A stretch of DNA of 64,000 nucleotides, taken from assembly GCF_024323335.1 (NCBI RefSeq), contig NC_066580.1:141784188-141848187 (forward strand). The letters run 5' to 3'. The position numbers and the translations under genes are program-made. This DNA comes from Lathyrus oleraceus (taxonomy: Eukaryota; Streptophyta; Magnoliopsida; Fabales; Fabaceae). Below, piece by piece: positions 47,819 through 58,622 of the stretch. Below the pieces are notes generated by a model that saw only the letters and a list, made by a program, of their open reading frames with translations, did no database searches and was not told the DNA's origin. Positions within the stretch are counted from its first letter, which is position 1, and each line of letters opens with the position of its first letter.

Positions 47819-49066
47819 TTATGTGAAGTATTTGTTGATTGCATCTGTGTTCATGGGACGAGTGAACTCTTCACCATCCATAGTTGTCAAAATCATAGCA
47901 CCACCTGAGAAGGCTCTCTTAACAACATATGAGCCTTCATAATTGGGGGTCCATTTTCCCCTAGAATCTGGTTGGAAAGACAGGATCTTCTTGAGCACAA
48001 GGTCACCTTCTCTGAACACACGAGGTTTGACCTTCTTATCAAAAGCTTTCTTCATTCTCTGTTGGTATAAATGACCATGACACATGGCAGTCAATCTCTT
48101 CTCTTCAATCAAATTCAGCTGATCAAACCTGGTCTGACACCATTCAGCCTCAGTCAACTTGGATTCCATGAGCACACGCAATGAAGGAATCTCAATCTCT
48201 ACGAGGAGCACTGCTTCCATATCATACACAAGAGAAAAAGGGGTTGCCCCTGTTGAAGTGCGGACGGATGTACGATACCCATGCAAAGCAAATGGGAGCA
48301 TCTCATGCCAATCCTTGTATGTGACAACCATCTTCTGAATAATCTTCTTAATGTTCTTGTTTGCAGCTTCAATAACCCCATTCATCTTGGGTTTATAGGG
48401 AGAAGAATTATGGTGTGCAATCTTGAAGTCTTTGCAAAGAGCTTCCACCATATTATTATTCAAGTTCGATCCATTATCAATAATGATCTTACTTGGCACA
48501 CCATAATGGCATATGATCTGATTCTGGATAAACCTCACAATAACTTGCTTGGTTACATTTGCATACGATGCCGCTTCAACCCATTTTGTGAAGTAGTCAA
48601 TTGCCACCAAAATGAAGCGATGTCCATTCTAAGCTTTAGGCTCAATTATCCTAATCATATACATTCCCCACATGGAAAAGGGCCATGGGGAAGAGATAAC
48701 ATTCAAAAGTGTCGGAGGAACATGAATCTTATCAACATAAATTTGACACTTGTAACACTTCTTCAAAAATTTGCAACAGGCAGATTCCATTGTCAGCCAA
48801 TAGTAACCTGCTCGCAACATCTTCTTCGCCATTGCATGTCCATTGGAATGAGTACCAAAGGAACCTTCATGCACTTCAGTCATCAACAGGTCTACTTGGT
48901 GCCTATCCACGCATCTGAGCAAAACCATGTCGAAGTTTCTCTTGTACAGTACATCACCATTCAAGTAGAAATTACCGACTAATCTTCTCAAAGTCTTCTT
49001 ATCTTTCAAAGATGCCCAGACGGGTAAATCTGACTTTGGAGGAAACATTTGATGTCGTAATACCAC
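47819..49066 (-). pseudogene. integrase region of element D pol, inactivated
   Basis: The zinc-binding part (VHEGSFGTHSNGH ... CCKFLKKCYKCQ) is followed by a core in which the first catalytic Asp is Tyr (WGMYMIR), the second Asp is present (IIDNGSN) and the Glu is present (NGVIEAANK). A TAG at 48629 after IEPKA splits the domain. The rest from 48610 to 47819 is one open frame through the C-terminal tail. The same Asp to Tyr change occurs in element A. Confidence 0.92.
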
Positions 49067-49654
49067 GGCTTCTCATCTTCGATCTCTTCAACAACAAACA
49101 CATGAGTTGGCCTATCAAGACGCATCATAGAAAAATTGGGAACTTCATTCCAATACTTCACTACAATCATTGACGCCAACGTTGCAAGAGCATCTTCCAT
49201 CCGGTTCTCATCTCGAGGGATATGATGAAACTCAACCTTTGTAAAGAAACTTGAAATCCTTCTCGCATAATCTCTATATGGTATTAAACCGAGTTGATTC
49301 GTCTCCCATTCACCTTTGATCTGATTCACAACCAAAGCTGAATCTCAGAAGACATCTAAATATTTGATTCTGAGATTCATGGCCTCTTCAAGCCCCATAA
49401 TACAATCTTCATATTCTTCCATGTTGTTTGTACACTTGAAAGTAAACCTAGCTGTAAATGGTAGATGCGTGCGTGCCTTGAGGAGTAATGATCACTGCCC
49501 TAATGCCATTACCATATTGATTAACAGCTCCATCAACTGCCATGTCACAACGGGAACCAGGTTCTGGCCCTTCTAAAGCAATGGTTCATCATAATTTTTC
49601 ATTTTCAAGTACAATTCATAAGGAAAGTCATACTGCACTGACTGAAAATCTTCA
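49005..49654 (-). pseudogene. second RNase H domain of element D pol, frameshifted
   Basis: Part of the domain is read from 49335 (VVNQIKGEWETNQLGLIPYRDYARR, then HHIPRDENRM). Between about 49340 and 49600 the frame is broken several times, although the nucleotide sequence still matches elements A and B. The frame changes again at about 49010-49066 before the integrase. Confidence 0.83.
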
Positions 49655-51276
49655 ATTGGTTGGTGAGCCAAATGGTCAACCAAGATACTACCTTTGATCG
49701 CTTTCTAAGATCGGTATTCGATATCATACTCTGATAACAACATCTGCCAACGGGCTATCCTCCTAGTTAAAGCAGACTTCTCAAATATATACTTGACCGG
49801 ATCCATTTTGGATATCAACCAAGTGGTATGATTCAACATATACTGACGCAAGCGCTTAGCAGCCCAAGCCAATGCGCAACAAGTCTTCTCAAGCATAGAA
49901 TACCGAGTCTCACAGTCGGTGAACTTCTTAGTGAGGTAGTAAATCGCAAATTCTTTCTTTCCAGTCTCATCTTGCTGACCAAGGACACAACCCATACTAT
50001 CTTCAAGCACAATCAAATACATGATCAACGGTCTTCCTTCCACAAGTGGAGACAGAATCGGAGGCTCAAGCAGATATTCCTTGATACTATCAAAAGCTTT
50101 CTGTCAGTCTTCGGTCCAATCACGAGACTGATCTTTCCAAAGAAGCTTGAATATAGGCGCACATGTGGCAGTCATGTGGGAAATGAATCTGGAAATATAG
50201 TTCAAGCGGCGGAGAAAACCTCTAACTTGCTTCTCAGTTTTGGGCGCAGGCATCTCTTGTATTGCTTTGACCTTGGCAGGATCAACTTCAATACCCTTCT
50301 CGCTGATAATAAAGCCCAACAACTTACCAGAACGAACACCAAAAGTACACTTGTTGGGATTCAAGCGGAGTTTATACTTCCTCAAACACTGGAATAACTT
50401 CAACAAATGCTCAACATATTCCTCTTCATCAATTGATTTAGCAATCATGTCATCGACATAAACTTCAATCTCTTTATACATCATATCATGAAAAAGAGTA
50501 GTCATTGCTCTTTGGTAAGTTGCACCAGCATTCTTTAAACTGAAAGGCATCACTCTATAATAGAATGTTCCCAAGGTGTAATGAATATGGTCTTCTCCAT
50601 ATCTTCGGGTGCCATCTTGATCTGATTATATCCGGAAAATCAATCCATAAACGAAAAGACTTTGAACTTAGCAGTACTGTCTACCAACATATCAATGTGT
50701 GGCAGAGGGAAATCATCTTTCAGACTGGTTTTATTCAAATCTCGATAATCAACACACATGCAGACTTTTCCATCTTTCTTCGACACAGGCACAACATTGG
50801 CCACCCATTGAGGATACTCAGTGGTCACAAGTAAACCGACATCAATCTGCTTCTTCACTTCGTCTTTGATCTTCACATCCATATCAGGATGCGTTCTTCT
50901 CAAATTCTGCTTGACTGGTGGGCATTCTGGCTTCAACGGCAATCTATGCTCCACAATCTCAGAATCCAAACTAGGCATGTCTTGATAAGACTAAGCAAAC
51001 ACATCTGAATACTCTCGAAGAAGATCAATCAACCCTTTCTTGACATCTGAACACAGGCGAGACCCAATCTTGACTTCCTTCCCATTATCCTCGGAATCCA
51101 AGTTGACTAGCTCAATCTGCTATTTGAACAACTAAATGGTCTTTTCGTCTTAATCAAAAAGACTAGATAATTCATCACTCACTTCTACATCACTTTCCTC
51201 CTCGGCTTCAAACACAGGGAATTCAAAAATTGGAGAAGGAGAAGGATCATTATATTCAATGGGGTTAGGAACCAAC
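49655..51276 (-). pseudogene. reverse transcriptase and RNase H of element D pol, inactivated
   Basis: The frame holds the N-terminal RT part (PECPPVKQNLRRTHPDM, YPQWVANVVPV, CVDYRDLNKTS), the active site EIEVYVDDMIAKS and RNase H (CETRYSMLEKTCCALAWAAKR). Breaks: several stops in the linker after the acceptor, TGA at 50640 in the FSFMD motif, a one-base loss near 50572 in the TPWGTF motif, TGA at 50104 and TAG at 49705 (CAG in B). It is the most damaged RT of the three. Confidence 0.92.
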
Positions 51277-51532
51277 CTGCATAATGATTTGATATTTTGA
51301 TCTTAGAGAAGTGAATTTGTGACCAAATATTATGAAGATGAACAATTATATTGTTTATTTATGTTTTTTGTGATTACCATTTTCAGCATAAAGCAAAAAG
51401 TAAAAACAAAACATCATAGATGTGGATGAATAGAATTAATTTTATTAATGATCAATTTGAAATTGCCCAAACAATGTTTCCTTCTCCCTTAGGCATAGGA
51501 GAAGGATTTTAAAAACATATAAAAGCAATTAC
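51277..51532 (-). other. spliceosomal intron between protease and RT, element D (256 bp)
   Basis: The donor is TCAAA|GTAATT at 51532 and the acceptor TTATGCAG|GTTGGTT at 51277 on the minus strand. Splicing keeps the frame. The unspliced frame stops at TAA 51531-51529 inside the donor. An 8-bp hairpin (51480-51487 with 51498-51505) lies 27 nt from the donor. Confidence 0.85.
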
Positions 51533-52896
51533 TTAGATTGATGCAAAATAACAGGAATATCAACAGCATTCCAATTGTTGCAAGCCTCTCCATGCGTCAC
51601 AAAATTGGTGTAGTCTTCCTCTTCGTCATCTTCTAGCACAACAGTTAAGTGTTGTTCATTGCCATGAATGAACCCTCCGCTACGGAAGCTAAGTTGCATA
51701 TCTTCAGACCTGGCAGTTGATGAACCTTTCTGGAACCCCAAACTGGTTCTGCCTTTGTTGTCGGAGACGTCTACCATGCGCCCCCACTGACCAACATTGC
51801 CTTCTTCCACAATCTTCTTGACATCTTTCAACGAGGACATAGGTGCCCCAACTCTCTTTTCAGCAGCAATAGATAAGGCTTGGAACAGAGTTCCAACCTC
51901 ATCCTCAACTTCAACGTAAGAGAAAGATGACAAATGGATAACCAACAATGCCTTCTCTCCACCGACAATGACATGCTTCCCACTCTTGACAAACTTGAGT
52001 TTTTGATGACATGTGGAAGTAACAACTCCTGCCTCGGGGATCCATGGCCTTCCCAACAAGCAATGGTAGGACGGGTGGATATCCATTACTTGAAAAGTAA
52101 TTTTAAAATCACTCGGACCTATCTTAACTGGAAGGTCCACTTCACCAATAACTGTCTTGCGCGAACCGTCAAAGGCCTTGACGATTACACCACTATACCT
52201 CATATGCGCTCCTTGGTAGGATAACTTTGACAGAGTTGACTTCGGAAGCACATTCAGTGACGACCCGGTGTCAACTAGCACATTTGACAAAGCATCTTCT
52301 TTGCAATTCATAGAATTGTGCAAAGCCAGATTATGATTTCTTCCCTCCTCAGGGAGGTCTTCATCATAGAAACTAATATTATTACAAGAAGTGATGTTAG
52401 CCATGATATGATCGAATTGATCCACTGTAACATCATGTTCTACAAAAGCTTGTTCCAGAACTCTCTACAGTGCTTCTCTGTGCGCTTCTGAGTTCATGAG
52501 CAGAGACAACACTAATATCTTTGAGGGGGTTTGGAGCAGCTGCTCCACCACATTAAACTCACTTCTTTTAGATTATCAAAGTACCTCATCATCATCATTG
52601 GCCTTCACATTGATGGATTCACTAGACTTACCCTTTGAAGCACCAACTGGCTCTTCAACAGGCACTTCCACCTTCTTACTCACAACTGATTCCTCCTTAT
52701 CTTTTGGGAACACTGACCGAAACACACGACCACTGCGGGTCACCTTGGTAACATCAACAATGCTCACCACAGAGCTAGTCTTAGGCAACGGAACCTCTTG
52801 ACCACCCTTTATCATTGTAGCATTATACTGATATGGAACAACTTTATCAGATGAATACGGGACTAAGCCCGCTAATCGTATTACCAACGGTGATAC
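51533..52896 (-). pseudogene. aspartic protease region of element D
   Basis: A long open frame from 52425 to the intron donor contains VLVDTGSSLNVLPKS, VIVKAFDGSRKTVIGEVDLPVKIGPSDF, MDIHPSYHCLLGRPWIPEAG and the acidic tail VVLEDDEEEDYTNF. This is the best preserved protease of the three gypsy copies and includes the stretch deleted in B. Upstream, near 52576, an indel breaks the link to gag after NDDDEVL. Confidence 0.9.
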
Positions 52897-53533
52897 TTAT
52901 CTATTGCTGACATTGTTATTGTTGTTGCTGTTGTACTGGATTACGAATCTCTCTGGCTGCTTGAAAATGGGCACTATGACATTTACATCGTCATCTATAT
53001 GATGGGATTGAACAATTTGAATCATGCCTTCATCCATCAATCGCTGGATGTCCCTTTTCACAATTTCACAACCCCTCAGGTTATCACTACAAACAGCACA
53101 ACCATCATGGTCGTGCTCATAATCACTTACCAAACAAACATCCTTATGCATCTGCACCAAGGATCTTCAGATAAACCGCACATCAAAAACTTTAAACTCT
53201 CCAAGACAACCATCCACCATATTCACAAAAGAGTTCCCATGAGCGGTTGTGGAATCTGTGGTGGGTTTCTTGGTTGGATCAGGTTCTTGAGAACCAAGGA
53301 CGGATATAATTCTGCATGAGACATAGGAATCGGATCGAAAGAGACCTTTTTCCTCTCAAAGTTTGGTTGATGATGATTGTTGTTGGTATTGTTATTGTTG
53401 TAGGTGTTTACTCGTTGTTGCGATTGTTGTTGTTGTTGACGTTGTTGTTGTTGAACTGGTGTTGATTGTTGATTAGAAAAAACTGGGATAACGAAAGATA
53501 CTTGATGGTGATGTTGTCGGGATGTTGGATTCC
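52897..53533 (-). pseudogene. gag 3' fragment of element D, cut by element E
   Basis: The fragment keeps the Cys cluster CAVCSDNLRGC and the helix KRDIQRLMDEGMIQIV near 53000-53160, then a Gln-rich stretch near 53400-53460. It ends at 53533 where an LTR begins. The main gag domain is missing. The zinc-knuckle region is altered by indels. Confidence 0.8.
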
Positions 53534-56500
53534 CGTTGCGGGGTATTCGTTACTTTTAGATTTATTGACTAAATCAAAAGTAAATCATACAATTCGAGTC
53601 GCCACCGCACTTCTATTTATCCAAAGGAAAGGTTAGAAAGCGAACAAAAACCGAGAAGTTTTTTCAAATCAAAAACTAATAAAAATGTCAGAGATCTGGG
53701 TAAGGGGTTGGTTATGCAATGGGAAGGTTTTAAGCACCCAAAACATCCTTAGTAGTCTAAGGGATCCCTTTCTGCAAAGTTGTATGGTAGGTTGGTATTT
53801 GTGAAAATATTTGTGCAAACATGATTGGGGAGATGAGAGAAGAATATACATTATTTACAATTTGTTGTTTGAATGGATAAACCCATTGCCTATGTACCAT
53901 CACAAAGGTAGGATCAAAACCTCGTAGTTCGGGGTAAAAATCTCAAAATATGGGTGAATTGATTTAATCAAAAGCCTTAAGGTCTTTTGTTATCAAAGGG
54001 ATAAAACTCAACCTAAACCAACAATCCACCATGTGAGGAGAGCTTCAACATACTAGTGAGGGATCCACCCTATAATAAGTATGGAAGACTTATAGTCCAA
54101 TCACTAAGGATAAGGTGAGGTTTACATCAACCACTATGATAACTCAAACCTAATGACTAATGTTTATGAAAAAAGGTTTAAACCAAGGTGGTCATTGGAA
54201 CCACAAAAACAATTTGAAGTGAGTTGTATTTACCAATTAGAAGTATTCACAAAATGAAGTCAAAGTTGAATTAAGATTTAATTAAAAATAAGCATTAATG
54301 AAAAGAGTTTTAAAAATCAAAGGCATAAGGCCTAGGTTTCTAATTTGAAAACAATGTCAATGTTTGCACAAAATGAGTTTGGCTTGGGTTAGAGTGGAGA
54401 GAAGAAGAGAAGGGCTAGTCCTAAACATGCAAAGATGAGAGAAGAGATAAAACCCTTGGAGCTCCTTTCTTGATATCATAAAGATGATCCAAGATGCTCC
54501 CTTCCTTTGGACTTAGCAAGCTCCTAGGATCTCCTTCGAACAAATATTCAATCAAGCTCCTAGGATCTCCATTTGGCTTGTCTCTCTTAACTTGGATGCT
54601 TATGACAATGGTCCTTCTAACTATCTCAGGTTTTGAATCCCTATCACACAAGAACAAACAATCAAAAAGTTCACAATGCAATAAGAGGAATGGACAAAGA
54701 GAGAGTTTAGATTAGGGGTCCTTTCAAGTCAACTTCAAGATTTAAGCATTCTAAAGGCATGAGGCTTAGTTGCTCTTCAATCAATTTTAGCATTCTAAAG
54801 GCATGAGGCCTCGTTGCTCTTGAACTCCATTAAGCATAGGTGAGGTCCTAATTCTAAGCCCTTTCTCCTTTTTGCATTGGGTTCACACAAACAAAGACAA
54901 AACAAGCACAAGGCAATAATATATTTACACAATAATGTGCTCAAGTGAGCAAAAGGAAAATAGCATAAACATAACATGACCTCAAATGAGCAAAGGGAAA
55001 ATGCAAGTTGAATAAAAGAGAAAGAAATAAAATTGCATTAAAGTAAATTGCAAGAATTAAATGCTTGAATTAAAGTTAGTGTTAGTAGTTAATGTTAGTG
55101 TGCCATAAGGCAATTTAGCGCTATGTTAAGCAATCCTAAGTGGACTAATGTATTAGTCACACCTATCTGAGGCCGGTCAATAAAATTATAGGCAAATAAA
55201 TACAAGTTAGAGATCATGACTAGTAAGCCAAGCTCCTACAACTCGCCATGCCAAAAGAAAAGAAGAATGACCTTGTATGGATTTTAGGTTTTTTGCTTGA
55301 CTAAGAAGCAACCTATCTTGGACACAAAGCAATTCACTTGATCTTTGATCAAGTTGAATTTGATTTGGATTAAAGAAGGTTAAACCTCTCATATGTCAAG
55401 GCTAACCACAAATCATTAACTCATTGGTCAAAAGAAAAAGAAGAAGATGAGAGATGAAGATTGAATGTACAAAATGGAAATTCAAATGACATAACCAAAA
55501 CACAATGATCAAATGTGAATGGAATCAACATCAATCAATGGTAAAAAGAAGTGAAATGAAGATTAGAAGTCAATAAAGGTTAAACATATTTTTTGGTATA
55601 TTTTGGAATTAAAATAATACATAAAATAAAATGAACAAAGCATGGTCAAACTTTCAAATTCAACTCAAATCAACTTGGATAAGTCCAATTGAATCATCAT
55701 AAGTCTAACATGGTCAAATTAGGTTTGACAAATTTTCTCAACATTTTGAAAACATAAACTATTTTAAAATCAAATAAAAGCATTAAAATATAACACAAAT
55801 GAATTAAAATCTCAAATAAATCTCAAATCAATTAAGAAATTGATGAGAATATTTTCATAGACTTATCATGATCCAAATGTATTAAGAAAATATTTTTGAC
55901 ATTTTTGAATATAAAAAGGTATTTTAAATGAATTAAAAACAATTGAAAACAAAATAATTCACAAAAAATATTAAATGGTATCACAAAAATAATTAAAAAT
56001 CAGATTATGAAACTAGATTTTAAAAGAAAATTTTTGCAATTGGTCTCATATTTTTGTGATTCCAAATAAAAGAGTTATGAATTTTTGAAAATAAATGGAA
56101 TAAAAGAAAATAAAACAGAAATTATAAAAATAGAAAAAATCTGGAGCGCATGATCAACACTCAATAATTGACGTGGACCATCCTGTGGCTCTGAGGCGCA
56201 CGCTCATTGTGTTGATTAGTCAACAACATCACACGTTGGATTCAAAAAAGTAAAAATAATGCATGGCCACGATTTGAACGGAGAAGTGAGATCCAAGGGA
56301 TAAAGCCATCCACGTGGGGACGGTGGTGGAAACCACCGTCTTCTCCGGTGATCAAACAGAAACCGGCCACCAGTTGCAGGTTTTGCAACCTCAACCAAAC
56401 CACACGTGCCTTATATCAAATTAAAGCTAGGGTGATGTACATCACCCCTGTAACCTTGGATTGTTCTCTAGATCTCTATGGAAGGAGAAATCTGAGATGG

Positions 56501-56710
56501 AAAATCCAGGTGTTCAATCTGAAATGCATTAATTCATGAAATTAAAGCCATCATTGGCTTGCCTCTCACACGAGGACTTCAGAGAACCAAACAAACACAA
56601 GCAAATCACATCATATAAGGAGATTTAGATCAAAATAGTTGAGATGTAAACCTTTGAGGTGAAGCTTTGATTAGCACGATCCAACCGAACTCTTGCTTGC
56701 AGCTTGATCT
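53534..56710 (-). repeat. LTR of element E, truncated by copia element F
   Basis: It begins CGTTGCGGGGTATTCG, matching the LTR start TGTAGCGGGG with two changes, and follows the family LTR for about 3.2 kb. It carries the direct repeat (54746 and 54790), an inverted repeat at 55336-55354, the hairpin 56319-56340 and the palindrome 56430-56447. It stops before the TATA region, where the copia LTR starts. There is no PBS or ORF1 beside it, so it is an insertion into gag of D, either a solo LTR or the end of an element. The right border is approximate. Confidence 0.82.
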
Positions 56711-56969
56711 TGAGGTATGGTATGAGTGCAAGGCTTAGGCATTAGTATGGAATGTAAAGACAAAGTGTCATACAACATACGATATCGAGTTTCGATGATG
56801 ACAAAAGACCATCATGCACGTCTACAAACAAATGCAACACATTACCCACCATATCCTTTTCTATGCTCCTCTAAATCTACTATAATCATCAAAAAAACAT
56901 GTAGACAAAGTGTGATCATGACTAAATGCATGAAAATCACAAATCACATTTTTTTGCAGATTTGAAAGC

Positions 56970-57236
56970 TTTGAGTCGACCATAGGGGTCAGCTCAAAGC
57001 TCACGGGTCAGCGCAAAGCTCAACCCAAACTGGAGGATGGTCAGTGCAAAACTGCTTGCGTCGACCATAGGGTCGGCGCATAGCTCACGGGTCGGCGCAT
57101 AAACCCTTTGAGTCGACCACTCGTCAGTGCATGGCATAGTGATGATATCCACGGGTCAGCGCATGAAATGTTTGAGTCGACCATAAGGGTCGGCGCATGC
57201 CCCACGGGTCAGCGCACGCCGACCTATGGTCGACCG
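56970..57236 (+). repeat. GAGTCGACCATAGGGTCGGCGCAT repeat cluster in LTR of F
   Basis: Four imperfect units start at about 56970, 57055, 57106 and 57171. Each has a GTCGACC core and a later CACGGGTCAGCGCA part. The last unit forms a hairpin: arm 57176-57195 pairs with 57217-57234 except for a two-base bulge. The cluster ends about 80 bases before the TATA box, so it is in the promoter-proximal U3 part. Confidence 0.75.
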
Positions 57237-57313
57237 TTCGCGCGCCAACTCAGTTTTCTGAGTTATTTCAAATATTTGAAATACTGTTATGTTTGTTTGA
57301 TTTTGTCTGTTAC

Positions 57314-57321
57314 TATATATA
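57314..57321 (+). promoter_or_regulatory. TATA box of copia element F
   Basis: TATATATA followed by GAAGTC. It is the only clear TATA-like run in the 5' LTR and lies downstream of the repeat cluster. Transcription would start near 57345. Confidence 0.6.
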
Positions 57322-58568
57322 GAAGTCAAAACACTTCTATTAACCAACATTTGTCAATTTGTATTCAAGTGTTCAAGGAAACAAGAAAGAGTGAAAAAGG
57401 TGTCAAAGATTCATCATCTTCATCTTCAACAGTTCACAATACATCAACTGCACATAATAACTTTTGATGTGATTCGTGATAGTTAGAAGGTGATAAGGTT
57501 CGTAGCTGCGATTGGAGAATCGGGTTCGAGTTGAAGTCTAGGCAGGTTCTTTCTTGAATAAAACCATTAGGGTTTTATCCTCCAATACCGGTTTGTGTTT
57601 GGGGGTTTTTGGACGAATTCCTTCATTAACATTCAGCTGAGCGAAGGTAGCTGATAAGAGAACGTCTTCATCAGTTTAGTAGCGGAGTCGGTGTTTGTGT
57701 AGTGAAGGATTCGGGTTTGATACGTGTGTGTTCGTGATCAGCCGGGCCAAGGGATTGAAGAACGGAAGGTTCCTCAACGAGTGGCAGGAAACGGAGGTCC
57801 AACATCAACGATCAAAGGTCTTGATTCATCTTGAATCAAGGAGCAAGGATAAGAAGTATCATTCAACACAGTGGAATTTCTGTTGTTTACATACTTTGCA
57901 ATCCTTGTAAAAACGATTAAATCTTACAGGTGATAGCTAATCTATATCTCAATTCTAATTTTAGAATTGAGGGCAGACGTACCCCGAAGCGAAGACGGCG
58001 GGGGAACTGCCTCATCAAATCTGCGTCTTCTTTAATTTTCTGCATAATCTGTTTTTCAGCTTAAAATTTAAGTGATTTTAGTTTAAGCAATTTTTTACCA
58101 AACGCTGATATAAGTTGAGTAAGTGATTAAAACTGCTGTTTGAATACTAAGTACAATATTATATTGTACTAGGATAAATTGAATCACTTACTCAACTCAA
58201 ATATTACTTGGAGTGTTTATGCACACCAAGTGTTTGTAAATTTGCTTAAGCCAAAATTGTCTTAAGTTTGCATCAGTCAAAATTTGGTGTTTTGATTCAT
58301 TGGAACTAGGCTTGCTAGTAAGTGAATTATATCATTGATTGTGCAATTAGTGTAGTAACTTGTATCTCAATTTATCACTTATCCATTAGCTTAACGCATA
58401 TCCGGTTTTCCAATAACGGTTCGTTTTAGACTAAATTTTCCTCGGCCGCTTCCGCACCTAAAACAATTTTTAAAACCAATTTTTCTTTTAAATTGGTAGC
58501 GCCGACTCAAGTTTTTAATTGGGATCTATTCAACCCCCCCTTCTAGATCCGTGCCATAGTCTAACAAG

Positions 58569-58580
58569 TGGTATCAGGAG
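58569..58580 (+). promoter_or_regulatory. primer binding site of copia element F
   Basis: TGGTATCAGGAG, close to TGGTATCAGAGC, the usual plant copia site complementary to initiator tRNA-Met. It starts two bases after the LTR end. Confidence 0.8.
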
Positions 58581-58622
58581 CTCCGGTTCACTCCGTGCTT
58601 CAAAATACAACGTTGATAGAAA

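Larger units (their letters stand above)
40642..53533 (-). mobile_element. Ogre-type element D, partial and old
   Basis: Most of the 3' LTR, the 3' UTR, pol, intron, protease and the 3' part of gag are present on the minus strand. The first ~220 bases of its LTR are cut off by element A. Its gag is interrupted at 53534 by the LTR of element E; the rest of gag, ORF1, leader and 5' LTR are not in the window. It has the most frameshifts of the three copies and its LTR is the most diverged, so it is the oldest insertion seen. Confidence 0.9.
56711..58566 (+). repeat. 5' LTR of copia element F
   Basis: The right end is set by ...TCTAACA at 58566 followed two bases later by the PBS. The left end is placed where similarity to the gypsy LTR stops; a TG at 56711 or 56723 is possible. 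It contains a GTCGACC-rich repeat cluster (56970-57236), a TATA box and a long part after the TATA. The partner LTR is not in the window, so length cannot be confirmed. Confidence 0.72.

Noticed and set aside
3924..53533. Three similar pol regions as a tandem host gene family
   Set aside because: Each is bounded by its own LTR, UTR and intron; they are nested retroelements.
53534..56710. Reading this LTR as the 5' LTR of element D
   Set aside because: No PBS, leader, ORF1 or gag N-terminus lies between it and D; it abuts the middle of gag.
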